Below, piece after piece: positions 31,191-40,885 of a stretch of DNA of 64,000 bases. Made by a program: the position numbers and the translations under genes. Source of the stretch: Flavobacterium tyrosinilyticum (GTDB taxonomy: Bacteria > Bacteroidota > Bacteroidia > Flavobacteriales > Flavobacteriaceae); the NCBI RefSeq assembly GCF_023656565.1, contig NZ_JAMOKG010000001.1, positions 254,456 to 318,455 on the forward strand. The letters run 5' to 3'. Below the pieces are notes generated by a model. The model saw only the letters and a list, made by a program, of their open reading frames with translations. It had not been told where the DNA came from and ran no database searches. The first letter of the stretch is position 1. Every line of letters begins with the position of its first letter.

Positions 31191-32774
31191 ATGAAAAAAA
31201 TCTACTCTTTAGTAGTAATATGTATTCTTGTGGGTTGTAAAAAAGAGCGCCCAGAACTCGCACCCATTGTCAAAAAAAAGGTGCCGGCAATTATACTTAC
31301 TGATGAGAGAAAAGTTGAAATAGATACTGCAACGATAAACGTTTTTAAAAGCGAAACGTTGAAACAATTTTACATTGCATCTGAAAATCAAACGGTATGG
31401 GGAAATCTTAAAAAGAGAGCTTTTGTTTTATCTCAATTAGAAAAATCTGATGAACTAGGCTTAGATCCAGAAGATTACAAAATATCTCAGCTGAAAAAAT
31501 TTGAAAGTAAAGTGGCTTCGCTTAGCGATAAAGATTTGGCCGCTTATGACATTTTACTGACTTATAATTTTGAGAAATATCTCAATCATATTTATAAAGG
31601 GAAGCTAGACCCTAAAAAATTATATACCAATTGGGATTTGGACGCGAAGGAATTTGATGTAAATTCTGTTTTAATTAAAGGATTCAATAAAAACAAATTG
31701 GACAGCGTTGTTGAAAACATTCAGCCTAAAACACAAATTTACAAAGAGCTGTTAAAAGCACTTCAAATCATAAACACTTTTCCAGATGATAATGTAAAAC
31801 CGATTGAAGCTGCTGATAAAATCGTTTTAAACGATACTAATCCTGCTTTAATAAACATCAAAAAAAGGCTTTTGTATTGGAACGACATGTCAGGAAAAGA
31901 CAGTCTTACAACAATTTACAATCAAAAAACTTTTGAAGCTGTTAAAAGATTTCAAGAAAGACATGGATTAGCTTCTGACGGCGTTATCGGAGTAGGAACT
32001 ATCCGCGCTTTAAACTATTCTAAAGAAAGTAGAAAAAAACAGATAATTGCCAATTTGGAGCGCTGGAGATGGTATCCATCAGAATTGGCTGAAAATTATT
32101 TCATTATTAATATTCCCGATTACAGCTTAAATGTTGTTGAAAATCAGGACACCACTTTGGTTCGGAATGTTGTAGTAGGAACTAGCAAAAGAAGAACACC
32201 TATTATTACTTCTTTCTTAAAAACAGTTGTTTTTAATCCGACTTGGACTGTTCCGCCAACGATCTTAAAAGAAGATGTAGTTCCAGCAATGAAAAGGAAC
32301 CGAAATTACCTGGCCAATAAAAATATTACGATTTATGACACTTCTGGAAAGGTAGTTTCTCCAATGGCTTGGAATGAAAACAAACCTAATAATTACCGAT
32401 ATGTACAAAGTCCCGGCTCTAATAATTCGTTGGGATTAATGAAAATTTTGTTTCCAAACCATCACAGTGTTTATCTGCATGACACCAATCACCGTGGTGT
32501 TTTTGGACGTAATAATCGTTCTATGAGCTCTGGATGTGTGCGTGTTGAAAATCCATTAGAACTTGCACAACACATATTAGATGTTGACGGAAACTGGCCT
32601 CAAGACAGAATCGACACAATTATTGCAAGCAAAACAACAATGAGTTTTAAGATTACCAAAAAATATGCTTTATATCAATGGTATTGGACAGCATGGAGCA
32701 AAAAAAATCAGCTCATTTTCAGAGCTGATATTTATGATTTAGATTCGGATTTATATGATCAATTAAGAAATTAA
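31191..32774 (+). CDS. L,D-transpeptidase (YcbB-like) lipoprotein
   Basis: 527 residues. Lipobox ICILVGC (Cys16) predicts an acylated envelope protein. Domains: an N-terminal scaffold (about 40-200), a peptidoglycan-binding helical domain with RFQERHGLASDGVIGVGT (about 258-275), and a C-terminal YkuD catalytic domain with HxxxxxxxxxxxxxSSGCVR and catalytic Cys449. It makes 3-3 peptidoglycan cross-links or attaches partners to the wall. The arrangement matches E. coli YcbB/LdtD. It converges with and overlaps the next L,D-transpeptidase gene by 12 bases. Confidence 0.93.
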   Translation: MKKIYSLVVICILVGCKKERPELAPIVKKKVPAIILTDERKVEIDTATINVFKSETLKQFYIASENQTVWGNLKKRAFVLSQLEKSDELGLDPEDYKISQLKKFESKVASLSDKDLAAYDILLTYNFEKYLNHIYKGKLDPKKLYTNWDLDAKEFDVNSVLIKGFNKNKLDSVVENIQPKTQIYKELLKALQIINTFPDDNVKPIEAADKIVLNDTNPALINIKKRLLYWNDMSGKDSLTTIYNQKTFEAVKRFQERHGLASDGVIGVGTIRALNYSKESRKKQIIANLERWRWYPSELAENYFIINIPDYSLNVVENQDTTLVRNVVVGTSKRRTPIITSFLKTVVFNPTWTVPPTILKEDVVPAMKRNRNYLANKNITIYDTSGKVVSPMAWNENKPNNYRYVQSPGSNNSLGLMKILFPNHHSVYLHDTNHRGVFGRNNRSMSSGCVRVENPLELAQHILDVDGNWPQDRIDTIIASKTTMSFKITKKYALYQWYWTAWSKKNQLIFRADIYDLDSDLYDQLRN

Positions 32775-33488
32775 CCTCTCCTCCATCGAAAAGCTTCTAG
32801 ATGGATGATAGATATATAAACACGATTTGTCTTTTATTAATTGAATAATTTCATTTGTCAATTCAACTGGAACTGCAGGACAGCCTTGACTTCTGCCTAA
32901 TCTTTTATGATCTCTGATGAAAGATTCAGACACATAGTCTGCACCGTGCATTACAACACCTCTTTCACGAGCATTGTCGTTTACGCCATTTTCTAAGCCA
33001 TCTAAACGAAGTGAAGCACCATGTTTTCCTTGATAGATTTCGCCAGTTGCATAAAATCCTAAACTGCTTTTAAATGAAGAATTAAGATTTGAAAATGCTG
33101 AAGCAAATTCTTCACCAGTGTTTCTTCCGTGAGCTACAAGAGAATTAAATAAAATAGTATTGCTAGTTAAATCAATCACCCACAAACGTTTGGAGTTTGA
33201 TGACAAACTAAAATCAATCAGTGTTAAGATGTTTTTCTTAATCACTCCTTTTTCTTTCAACAAATAAAATCCTTTTAAAGCTTCCGAGAAAGTTTTAAGT
33301 TCGGGCATTTTAAAGTTGTTTGAATTTAATGAATTATAAACGCTCTCGATTTTAGAATCTACTGTAAGTTTTTCGACTTTAGCAATCGCTTTTACAGTGG
33401 CATTTTTTTTAAGGTCGGGTGTGCTTTTTGAATCTTTTCCAAAAGACAATAGCAAAAACACAAATAGCGGATAAATTTTGTAAATCAT
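32763..33488 (-). CDS. Murein L,D-transpeptidase catalytic-domain protein (YkuD-like)
   Basis: 241 residues with an N-terminal hydrophobic signal (about 1-17). The catalytic region reads VVMHGADY ... GRSQGCPAVP with Cys203 as nucleophile and the conserved His upstream; GEEFASAFSN and KSSLGFYATGEIYQGKHG are typical of the L,D-transpeptidase_2 family. It probably acts on peptidoglycan in the periplasm, perhaps as an amidase-like or transpeptidase enzyme. Its 3' end overlaps the convergent YcbB-like gene by 12 bases, so their transcripts are antisense at the ends. Confidence 0.85.
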   Translation of the reverse strand: MIYKIYPLFVFLLLSFGKDSKSTPDLKKNATVKAIAKVEKLTVDSKIESVYNSLNSNNFKMPELKTFSEALKGFYLLKEKGVIKKNILTLIDFSLSSNSKRLWVIDLTSNTILFNSLVAHGRNTGEEFASAFSNLNSSFKSSLGFYATGEIYQGKHGASLRLDGLENGVNDNARERGVVMHGADYVSESFIRDHKRLGRSQGCPAVPVELTNEIIQLIKDKSCLYIYHPSRSFSMEERLIS

Positions 33489-33525
33489 TGAATTTCTTTA
33501 GGTTAAACAAAAAATTTGGGTATCG

Positions 33526-33533
33526 CAAAAATA
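33526..33533 (-). promoter_or_regulatory. Putative -7 element of the YkuD-like gene
   Basis: The minus strand reads TATTTTTG, a perfect TAnnTTTG, 38 bases before the ATG at 33488. Confidence 0.45.
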
Positions 33534-33616
33534 TAAAAAAATCACGCCTTGCAAAATATAAGCCTGATTTTCAAGCCTTTTTTACTTAAACTTTAACATT
33601 ATTAACATAAAAATGC

Positions 33617-33647
33617 TTTTTCTGTAAGATTTTGCCTTACAGAAAAA
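33617..33647. other. Stable hairpin in the divergent region before the DUF5916 gene
   Basis: 12-bp perfect stem TTTTTCTGTAAG / CTTACAGAAAAA with a 7-base loop (ATTTTGC). It lies between two divergent promoters, so it is not an obvious terminator. It could be an operator or mark the end of an unrecognised transcript. The rest of 33489-33789 is AT-rich and empty apart from promoters. Confidence 0.6.
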
Positions 33648-33756
33648 ATCATAACATTTTGGCCTATTTCTTAAAAAAAATGAAACAAAAATGGAAATCT
33701 TGAAACAAAAACTGTAACAAGTAGAACAAAATAGAGTCTATTTCTACTATAAAAAA

Positions 33757-33764
33757 TACATTTG
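33757..33764 (+). promoter_or_regulatory. Putative -7 element (TACATTTG) of the DUF5916 gene
   Basis: Perfect TAnnTTTG, 26 bases before the ATG at 33790. Confidence 0.5.
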
Positions 33765-33789
33765 CATTTTATTTCGCATCAAAAAACCA

Positions 33790-36219
33790 ATGAAAAAAAT
33801 CCTATTCTTCTGTTTTCTAATATGCTCTGTATGGAGTTATGGCCAGAAAAAATCAATTCAGGCACAAGTAACTTCGCACACAATTTCTATTGATGGAAAA
33901 CTAGACGAACCTGCTTGGGAAAATATACCAGTTGCTACAGACTTTATCATGCTGGAGCCAGACAATGGAAAAGCCATTCCGCATGAAAAACGTACAGAAG
34001 TAAAAGTCCTATATAATAATGACGCCATTTATATTGGTGCAATGATGTACGATGACGAGCCTTCTAAAATTTTAAAGGAAATCTCTCAGCGTGATAATTT
34101 TGGAACGGCAGATCTTTTTGGTGTTTTCATAAACGGCTTCAATGACGGGCAACAGGACTTTATGTTTTACGTTTCTGCTGCCGATGTTCAAGGCGATTGT
34201 ATCATGACTGATGCAAATGGTGAAGATTATTCTTGGGATGCGGTTTGGATCAGTAAAGCTGCTATGGCAGAAAATGGATGGGTGGTTGAGATGAAAATTC
34301 CGTACTCGGCATTGCGTTTTTCAGGAGAAAACAAACAAATCTGGGGAATCAATTTCTTTAGAGAAATTAAACGTGACCGTTATAAATATACTTGGAATTT
34401 TGTTGACAGAAAGATTGGCACTTTTACACAACAGGCCGGAACTTTGGAAGGAATTGAAAACATCAAACCTCCTACTCGATTGTTCTTTATGCCTTATGCC
34501 TCGTATTATTTAAATGCTGCCGAGGGACAAAAAACATACGGAACAATTAAAGGCGGAATGGATATCAAATATGGTATAACAGATGCTTTTACAGTTGATG
34601 CTATTTTAATTCCAGATTTTGGACAGACAAAATATGACGATCAGATTTTAAATCTTGGACCTTTTGAGCAGCAGTTTAACGAAAACAGGGCATTCTTTAC
34701 AGAAGGAACAGATTTATTCAGTAAAGGAAATATTTTCTATTCTAGAAGAATTGGCGGCACTCCATCGATCGACCCAAAATTAAATGAAAATGAAGAAATT
34801 ACCGAATTGCCTGCTGCAGTAAATTTAGTTAACGCTTTAAAATTATCAGGAAGAACAAAAGACGGACTTGGAATTGGGGTTTTAAATGCTGTAACAGAAA
34901 AAACTTTTGCTACTATAAAAAATACAGAAAATGGCGAAACAAGACAAGTAATTGTAGAGCCGCTCACCAATTATAATGTATTGGTTTTGGATCAGCGTTT
35001 TAGAAAAAACTCATCGGTTACTTTTATTAATACCAATGTAACTCGAAATGGACATACTAGAGATGCAAACGTAACGGGTCTAGCTTGGGACTTAAACACA
35101 AAAGCCAATACTTATAGTTTATTTGGAAACGTAAAATACAGCCACATTAATGATCTTCAAGATAAAAATGGCTTTTATTCTACTGTAAGTTTAGCCGAAA
35201 CCAGCGGAAATTACAGATACAGTGTAGGCTCTGATTTTGTTACAAAAGATTATGACCCGAATGATCTTGGGATTAATTTCTATACCAATTATTACAACTT
35301 TTACGGAAATGCCAATTATAGAATTCTAAATCCAACTAAACGTTTTAATACATTTAGAATCAATTATAATATGTATACCGAATTCAACAAAGAATCTGGA
35401 AAACTGCAGGACAATAGTGTAAATGCGAACTTAAATCTAACTACCGTAAAAAATAATTACTACGGAACCGGAATCACTTTTTATCCTATAGAAATTAATG
35501 ATTATTACGAACCGCGTGCCGCCAACAGATATGTAATAATTCCTCGAAAAATAGAAACCTGGGGAAGTATTTCAACCAATTACAACCATAAATTTGCAAT
35601 TGACCTAAATGGAACACTGAATGTATTTGATGAATCTGAACGCATTACATACGGCTTTGATATTGGCCCGAGATATCGTTTCAGTGATAAACTTTTACTA
35701 ACTTATTTCTTTAGTTATTTAAGAAAAAACAACAACAAAGGTTACATCGATCAGGTTGATGGTGACGAGAATGAAGCCACTCCAAATGATATCATTTTTG
35801 CCAACCGAAATGTCATTACGTACTCTAACACTTTAGGAGGCAAGTATGCCATAAACAGCGCGATGACTATAAATCTGGCCGTTCGCCAATATTGGTCTTA
35901 TGCAGACAATAAAGATATTCTAACTTTAGAATCAAACGGAAATCTAAGTCCGTATCCACAATATACGGATAACAAAAATTCAAGTTTCTATTCTTGGAAT
36001 GCCGATTTATCTTATTCTTGGTGGTTTGCGCCTGGAAGTCAGCTTTCGGCCCTGTACCGAAATAATGCTGCTAATTTTGAACGAGTTATTGATAAAGATT
36101 ACAGACACAATGTGGCAGGATTATTAAATAATGACGCCCTAAAACATATCTTTTCTATAAGTGTCAAATACTTTATTGACTACAATGCTGTCAAAAATAA
36201 AGTCAGAAAAAGAGCTTAG
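33790..36219 (+). CDS. DUF5916 outer-membrane protein with carbohydrate-binding family 9-like domain
   Basis: 809 residues with signal peptide (...CSVWSYGQ). An N-terminal CBM9-like beta-sandwich (about 25-220: ISIDGKLDEPAWENI, AIYIGAMMYDDEPSKI, WVVEMKIPYSALRFSG) is followed by a long run of amphipathic strands with aromatic girdles (about 240-809), a predicted large outer-membrane barrel. The DUF5916 boundary motif NFFREIKRDRYKYTWNF is clear. Function unknown; the CBM9 part suggests glycan contact. Single gene with its own promoter. Confidence 0.85.
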   Translation: MKKILFFCFLICSVWSYGQKKSIQAQVTSHTISIDGKLDEPAWENIPVATDFIMLEPDNGKAIPHEKRTEVKVLYNNDAIYIGAMMYDDEPSKILKEISQRDNFGTADLFGVFINGFNDGQQDFMFYVSAADVQGDCIMTDANGEDYSWDAVWISKAAMAENGWVVEMKIPYSALRFSGENKQIWGINFFREIKRDRYKYTWNFVDRKIGTFTQQAGTLEGIENIKPPTRLFFMPYASYYLNAAEGQKTYGTIKGGMDIKYGITDAFTVDAILIPDFGQTKYDDQILNLGPFEQQFNENRAFFTEGTDLFSKGNIFYSRRIGGTPSIDPKLNENEEITELPAAVNLVNALKLSGRTKDGLGIGVLNAVTEKTFATIKNTENGETRQVIVEPLTNYNVLVLDQRFRKNSSVTFINTNVTRNGHTRDANVTGLAWDLNTKANTYSLFGNVKYSHINDLQDKNGFYSTVSLAETSGNYRYSVGSDFVTKDYDPNDLGINFYTNYYNFYGNANYRILNPTKRFNTFRINYNMYTEFNKESGKLQDNSVNANLNLTTVKNNYYGTGITFYPIEINDYYEPRAANRYVIIPRKIETWGSISTNYNHKFAIDLNGTLNVFDESERITYGFDIGPRYRFSDKLLLTYFFSYLRKNNNKGYIDQVDGDENEATPNDIIFANRNVITYSNTLGGKYAINSAMTINLAVRQYWSYADNKDILTLESNGNLSPYPQYTDNKNSSFYSWNADLSYSWWFAPGSQLSALYRNNAANFERVIDKDYRHNVAGLLNNDALKHIFSISVKYFIDYNAVKNKVRKRA

Positions 36220-36335
36220 CGTGAATTAATTTTAAAAAATAAAGGGTTCTTCAATTAAATCAATATTTTTTTTTATAGTTCATTTTATTAAATATAAATG
36301 TAACATTCCTCAGGTTTCAAACTTTAGAAATGCTT

Positions 36336-36343
36336 TATATTTG
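36336..36343 (+). promoter_or_regulatory. Putative -7 element (TATATTTG) of gpmI
   Basis: Perfect TAnnTTTG, 17 bases before the gpmI ATG. Confidence 0.55.
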
Positions 36344-36360
36344 TAGAAAACAAAAATGTA

Positions 36361-37878
36361 ATGAACAAGAAAGTTATCCTTATGATTTTAGATGGTTGGG
36401 GAAAATCTCCTGACCCTAAAGTATCTGCAATAGACAATGCAAATGTTCCTTTTATAAACAGTCTATACAAAAATTACCCAAGTGCTCAACTTAGAACTGA
36501 CGGATTAAATGTTGGTCTTCCAGAAGGACAAATGGGAAATAGCGAAGTGGGACACATGAATCTTGGTGCTGGAAGAATTGTATACCAAGATTTAGCCAAA
36601 ATAAATTTAGCTGTAGAACACAAAACTTTAGCAAAAGAGCAAGTTTTAATTGATGCTTTTACTTACGCTAAAGACAACAATAAAAAAGTACACTTTTTAG
36701 GATTAGTTTCAGATGGTGGTGTTCACTCACATACTTCACACCTTCGCGGATTAATCGATGCTTCTCAAGAATATGGTTTAGATCAAGTTTACATTCACGC
36801 TTTTACAGACGGACGTGACGTTGACCCTAAATCGGGAGGAAAATATATTCATGATTTACAAGATTATATTAAAGATACTCCAGTTAAAATTGCTTCTATT
36901 ATTGGGCGTTATTATGCAATGGACCGCGACAAACGTTGGGAACGTGTAAAATTAGCTTACGATTTAGTGGTAAATGGCGTTGGAACTCCATCAACGAACG
37001 CTGTTGCAAGTGTTTTAGACAGCTACGCAAGAGACGTAACAGATGAGTTTATCGAACCAGTTGTTATTGTTGATGAAAATGCAAAACCTCTTGCTACAAT
37101 TGTTGAAGGCGATGTTGTGATCTTCTTTAACTTTAGAACAGATAGAGGACGTGAACTTACTGAAGCGCTTTCTCAGCAAGATTTCCACGAGCAAAACATG
37201 CACAAACTAAACCTATATTATGTAACATTGACCAACTACGACGAAACGTACCAAAACGTAAAAGTAGTTTACAATAAAGATAATATCACTGAAACACTTG
37301 GTGAGGTTTTAGAAAAAGCAGGCAAAAAACAAATCAGAATTGCGGAGACTGAGAAATATCCTCACGTAACATTCTTCTTTTCTGGTGGTAGAGAAATTCC
37401 TTTTGAAGGTGAATCGAGAATCTTGAGAAATTCTCCAAAAGTAGCAACTTACGATTTGAAACCAGAAATGAGCGCTTACGAATTGGCTGATGCTCTTGTT
37501 CCGGAATTAAACAAAGGCGAGGTTGATTTCGTTTGTTTAAATTTCGCAAACGGAGATATGGTTGGGCATACAGGAATTATGGAAGCTGCAATTAAAGCTT
37601 GTGAAGCTGTTGACGCTTGCGCGAAAAAAGTTATCGACGCTGCTCTTGCTAACGATTACACTACAATTGTAATTGCTGATCACGGAAACTGCGAAACCAT
37701 GATTAATCCTGATGGTTCTCCAAATACAGCTCACACAACAAACCCAGTGCCGATTATTTTAGTTGACAAACAATTAAAAAGCATTCAAGACGGTGTGCTA
37801 GGTGATATCGCTCCAACAATTTTAGAATTAATGGGAGTGCAGCAGCCAAATGCTATGACTTGCCATTCATTATTGTAG
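36361..37878 (+). CDS. gpmI: 2,3-bisphosphoglycerate-independent phosphoglycerate mutase
   Basis: 505-residue glycolytic enzyme interconverting 3- and 2-phosphoglycerate without a bisphosphate cofactor. Alkaline-phosphatase-fold: metal site ILDGWG, phospho-acceptor Ser61 in MGNSEVGHMNLGAGR, substrate loop HAFTDGRDVDPKS, the RYYAMDRDKRWER block, and C-terminal metal ligands in NFANGDMVGHTG and IADHGNCE. Full length and all residues present. Monocistronic. Confidence 0.97.
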   Translation: MNKKVILMILDGWGKSPDPKVSAIDNANVPFINSLYKNYPSAQLRTDGLNVGLPEGQMGNSEVGHMNLGAGRIVYQDLAKINLAVEHKTLAKEQVLIDAFTYAKDNNKKVHFLGLVSDGGVHSHTSHLRGLIDASQEYGLDQVYIHAFTDGRDVDPKSGGKYIHDLQDYIKDTPVKIASIIGRYYAMDRDKRWERVKLAYDLVVNGVGTPSTNAVASVLDSYARDVTDEFIEPVVIVDENAKPLATIVEGDVVIFFNFRTDRGRELTEALSQQDFHEQNMHKLNLYYVTLTNYDETYQNVKVVYNKDNITETLGEVLEKAGKKQIRIAETEKYPHVTFFFSGGREIPFEGESRILRNSPKVATYDLKPEMSAYELADALVPELNKGEVDFVCLNFANGDMVGHTGIMEAAIKACEAVDACAKKVIDAALANDYTTIVIADHGNCETMINPDGSPNTAHTTNPVPIILVDKQLKSIQDGVLGDIAPTILELMGVQQPNAMTCHSLL

Positions 37879-37932
37879 AAAATTTAAAACCATATAAGTG
37901 ATATAAGTTCATTTAAACGGAACTTAAAAAAT

Positions 37933-37990
37933 CTCGCAAAGACGCTAAGTCACAAAGAAATTAAACTTTGCGTCTCTGCGACTTTGCGAG
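37933..37990. repeat. CGCAAAG-type inverted repeat after gpmI
   Basis: Outer arms CTCGCAAAG / CTTTGCGAG with further complementary words inside (GACGCTAAGTCACAAAG against CTTTGCGTCTCTGCGAC). A variant of the left arm, CTCGCAAAGACGCTAAGTCG, recurs at 63938-63957. Confidence 0.75.
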
Positions 37991-38012
37991 AACTATTTTA
38001 TACATACTCTTA

Positions 38013-38080
38013 TTGTCATCCTGAGCGAAGTCGAAGGCTTATAAAACGTAAAAGGGCTTCGACTTCGCTCAGCCTGACAA
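38013..38080. repeat. CTGAGCGAAGTCGAAG inverted repeat
   Basis: Left arm TTGTCATCCTGAGCGAAGTC (38013-38032) and GAAGG, right arm CCTTCGACTTCGCTCAG-like followed by CCTGACAA (to 38080), with a 15-20-base loop. It is between convergent genes and may terminate both. The sequence has the look of a high-copy dispersed intergenic repeat and is GC-richer than its surroundings. Confidence 0.75.
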
Positions 38081-38104
38081 TCCTATACTTGGAAATATTT
38101 TTTA

Positions 38105-39358
38105 TCAAACAATAAAATAATGATAAATCTGCTCCACTCCATAAATAATAAGCCCAATAACTCCACCAACTAAAGTTCCGTTGATTCGAATGTATTGAAG
38201 ATCTTTCCCGATTTCCAATTCTAATTTTTCTGAAACTTCTTTTCCATCCCAACTTTTTACGGTTGAAGAAATCAAATCTCCAATTACTTTTTTGTTATTT
38301 AAAAGAACCGATAACAAATCATTTTTTATGAAACTGTTGATTTTATCAATCATAACCGAATCTTCTTTAATTCCGTTTCCGAAAGTTTGAACTAAATTTG
38401 AAATGCTATTTTTTATGGAAGAATCATCGCCTTTGTTCAAATCGTTTGTAATGGACAATTTAATTTCGTCCCAAATTCCGTTGATGTAATCTTGAACTTC
38501 TTTTTTTCCAACGAAACCTAAAATCATATCATTGATTTTAGTTCTCATTTCTTCGGAGTTTTTTACTTTCTCCAAAAAATTAAAAATGTATTCGTCAATT
38601 TTTAAACGAACAGCGCTTTCAGGCTTTTTAGCTTCATTTAAAAAATCCTGCAATCCATTAAAAACACCTTCTGTGATGCTTTTATCTGCCAAGCCAAAAC
38701 TTAGAAGGGGAGTCGAAGCTTTTACTTTTTGCCTAATTAAATCTTTATTGTTGGTCAATTCAGCGCTCATTACTTCGAGAAGGTTCGTCAGCATTTGATT
38801 TTTTAATTCTCCTTTTTGCAAAGGTTCCAAAGCAACAGCAACCCAATTTCCGAAATTAATTCCCTCTATTTTTTCTTTAAATTGAACCTGAATAAATCTT
38901 TTGACATCTTCGTCTTTTATTGTTCGTAAAATTCCGTGAATAATATTTACGGCAACAACATTTGCTATTTTATCGGCATTTTCTTCATTTGAAATCCAAT
39001 CTGAAGCTTTAACAGCAAAATTAAATTCGTCCAATTTAACCTCCATTTTTTCGCGATTCAGAAATTCTTCAGAAACAAAATTTCCAAGGTTCTCTCCTAT
39101 TTCATTTTTCTTAGTTGGAATAATAGCGGTGTGCCAAATCGGGATTCCCATAGGATGGCGAAAAAGTGCCACAACCGCAAACCAATCGGCAATTCCGCCA
39201 ACCATTGCCGCCTCGCTAAAAGCCTGAAGTATTGGGATTTTAAAATAAATGGCAATTATAAAAAGAAGCACTGCAAAACCCAAAAGCGACAAGGCTGTTG
39301 CTTTCATTTTCTTTAATGCTTTTACTTTAGCTATATCTTGATCAGTTGAAATTTCCAT
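38105..39358 (-). CDS. DUF445-family membrane protein
   Basis: 417 residues. Two N-terminal membrane segments (about 21-37 and 40-60 including AMVGGIADWFAVVALFRHPMGIPIWHTAIIPTKK, the DUF445 signature, given here as AMVGGIADWFAVV and PMGIPIWHTAIIP), a long helical cytoplasmic or periplasmic region, and a C-terminal hydrophobic helix (GTLVGGVIGLIIYGVEQIY). The family is related to YheB/YjiN; function unknown. The frame extends upstream to 39409, but ATG 39358 (MEISTDQD) gives the cleanest N-terminus; ATG 39370 is a second option. Confidence 0.85.
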   Translation of the reverse strand: MEISTDQDIAKVKALKKMKATALSLLGFAVLLFIIAIYFKIPILQAFSEAAMVGGIADWFAVVALFRHPMGIPIWHTAIIPTKKNEIGENLGNFVSEEFLNREKMEVKLDEFNFAVKASDWISNEENADKIANVVAVNIIHGILRTIKDEDVKRFIQVQFKEKIEGINFGNWVAVALEPLQKGELKNQMLTNLLEVMSAELTNNKDLIRQKVKASTPLLSFGLADKSITEGVFNGLQDFLNEAKKPESAVRLKIDEYIFNFLEKVKNSEEMRTKINDMILGFVGKKEVQDYINGIWDEIKLSITNDLNKGDDSSIKNSISNLVQTFGNGIKEDSVMIDKINSFIKNDLLSVLLNNKKVIGDLISSTVKSWDGKEVSEKLELEIGKDLQYIRINGTLVGGVIGLIIYGVEQIYHYFIV

Positions 39359-39564
39359 AATTATAAACATTTGCACTACTAATTTATGGCTTTTTTCTGA
39401 AAGCCTCAAGAGTTATTAGCCCCGAATTCACGAATTATATCAAAACTTTACCTTTAAATTCTTTATTAATGAGGTTTGTGAAATTCGATTTCTAAGATTT
39501 TTATTTGAGATAATTTGTGAATTCGTGGCAAAAAAAAATTACATAAAAAATGAGATAAAAATTG

Positions 39565-39572
39565 TACTTTTG
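39565..39572 (+). promoter_or_regulatory. Putative -7 element (TACTTTTG) of map
   Basis: Perfect TAnnTTTG, 22 bases before ATG 39595. It shows that the longer reading frame starting at 39562 is upstream of transcription. Confidence 0.55.
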
Positions 39573-39594
39573 CGAACTGAAAAATGGAAAAAAT

Positions 39595-40413
39595 ATGATT
39601 ATCCAAAAAACTAGAGAGGAAATCGAATTGATGCGCGAAAGTGCTTTAATCGTATCAAAAACATTAGGAATGATTGCTTCTGAAATTAAAGAAGGAGTAA
39701 CTACATTATATCTTGACAAATTAGCCGAAGAATTTATTCGTGATCACGGTGCAGTTCCAAGTTTCCTTGGATTGTATGATTTCCCGAATTCGCTTTGCAT
39801 GAGTCCAAACGCTCAAGTTGTTCACGGTATTCCTAATAATACACCTCTTAAAAATGGTGATGTTATTTCGGTTGACTGTGGCGCTTTTAAAAATGGTTTC
39901 CACGGAGATCACGCTTACAGTTTCGAAATTGGAGAAGTTGCGCCAGAAGTTAAAAAACTTTTACGTGTTACTAAAGAATCTCTTTACGTTGGAATTAGAG
40001 AATTTAAAGCAGGAAATCGCGTAGAAGATGTTGGAAATGCGATTCAAAAATATACTGAAGCTCACGGTTATGGAGTAGTTCGTGAATTGGTTGGACATGG
40101 TGTTGGGCAAAAAATGCACGAAGAACCAGAAATGCCAAATTACGGAAAACGCGGACGCGGAAAGCTTTTTGTTGAAGGAATGGTTGTAGCAATCGAACCT
40201 ATGATCAACATGGGAACTAGAAACATCAAACAACTTAAAGACGGCTGGACAATCTTGACTGCCGACGGAAAACCTAGTGCACATTTTGAGCACGATGTAG
40301 CTTTAATTAATGGAAAACCAGAATTATTATCGACTTTCCAATACATTTACAAAGCCCTTGGAATTGAGAGCAACGAAGAAGATGAATTTAGACAAGTTCC
40401 TTTAGTACTGTAA
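39595..40413 (+). CDS. map: Methionine aminopeptidase type I
   Basis: 272-residue cytosolic metallopeptidase that removes initiator methionine. The pita-bread metal ligands are visible: Asp in VISVDCGAF, Asp in FHGDHAYSF, His in LVGHGVGQKMHEEP, Glu in AIEPMI and Glu in FEHDVALI. Length fits type Ia. The start at 39595 (MIIQKTREEIEL) follows a consensus -7 box. A block of CACAGAG-type repeats follows the stop. Confidence 0.95.
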   Translation: MIIQKTREEIELMRESALIVSKTLGMIASEIKEGVTTLYLDKLAEEFIRDHGAVPSFLGLYDFPNSLCMSPNAQVVHGIPNNTPLKNGDVISVDCGAFKNGFHGDHAYSFEIGEVAPEVKKLLRVTKESLYVGIREFKAGNRVEDVGNAIQKYTEAHGYGVVRELVGHGVGQKMHEEPEMPNYGKRGRGKLFVEGMVVAIEPMINMGTRNIKQLKDGWTILTADGKPSAHFEHDVALINGKPELLSTFQYIYKALGIESNEEDEFRQVPLVL

Positions 40414-40418
40414 GGTAT

Positions 40419-40456
40419 TCCACAGAGATTCACAGAGATATACGCCAAGATTCACA
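40419..40456. repeat. CACAGAGAT words, left flank of the GxxExxY gene
   Basis: CCACAGAGATTCACAGAGAT is a tandem of a 10-base unit, then TACGCCAAGATTCACAAAA. The right flank of the next gene (40884-40919) carries the same kind of words in inverted orientation. Confidence 0.6.
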
Positions 40457-40480
40457 AAAAATTTTTTATACGCCTTTAAA

Positions 40481-40885
40481 ATGTATTCTCAAAATTTAGT
40501 CTCACAGGATGAACTGGATGCTATTTCTTATAAAATTATTGGTTTAGCAATTGAAGTTCATAGACAGCTTGGTCCAGGTTTATTAGAATCTGCTTATCAA
40601 GAATGTTTGTATTATGAAATTATGAATTCAGGTTTAATTGTTGAAAAACAAAAAGCTTTACCGATAATTTATAAAGACATAAAATTAGATCACGGATATA
40701 GAATAGATTTGCTGATTGAAAATAAAATTGTCATCGAATTAAAAACTGTTGAGGCTTTTACAGATGTCCATTTTGCTCAAATATTAACCTACCTAAAATT
40801 AGGAAATTATCCATTAGGATTGCTTATTAATTTTGATTCAAAAATATTAAAAAACAATATAAAAAGATTTATAAACACTTTGTGA
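40481..40885 (+). CDS. GxxExxY protein
   Basis: 134-residue protein with the family signature LGPGLLESAYQECLYYEI (Gly-x2-Glu-x2-Tyr, about 31-37) and a following nuclease-like core: LDHGYRIDLLIENKIVIELKTVE, which holds an Asp and the E-x-K pair seen in PD-(D/E)XK folds, quoted here as GYRIDLLIE and IVIELKTVE. Activity has not been established for the family as far as I know. The gene sits by itself between CACAGAG-type repeats that are inverted on its two sides, an arrangement worth comparing across genomes. Confidence 0.88.
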   Translation: MYSQNLVSQDELDAISYKIIGLAIEVHRQLGPGLLESAYQECLYYEIMNSGLIVEKQKALPIIYKDIKLDHGYRIDLLIENKIVIELKTVEAFTDVHFAQILTYLKLGNYPLGLLINFDSKILKNNIKRFINTL

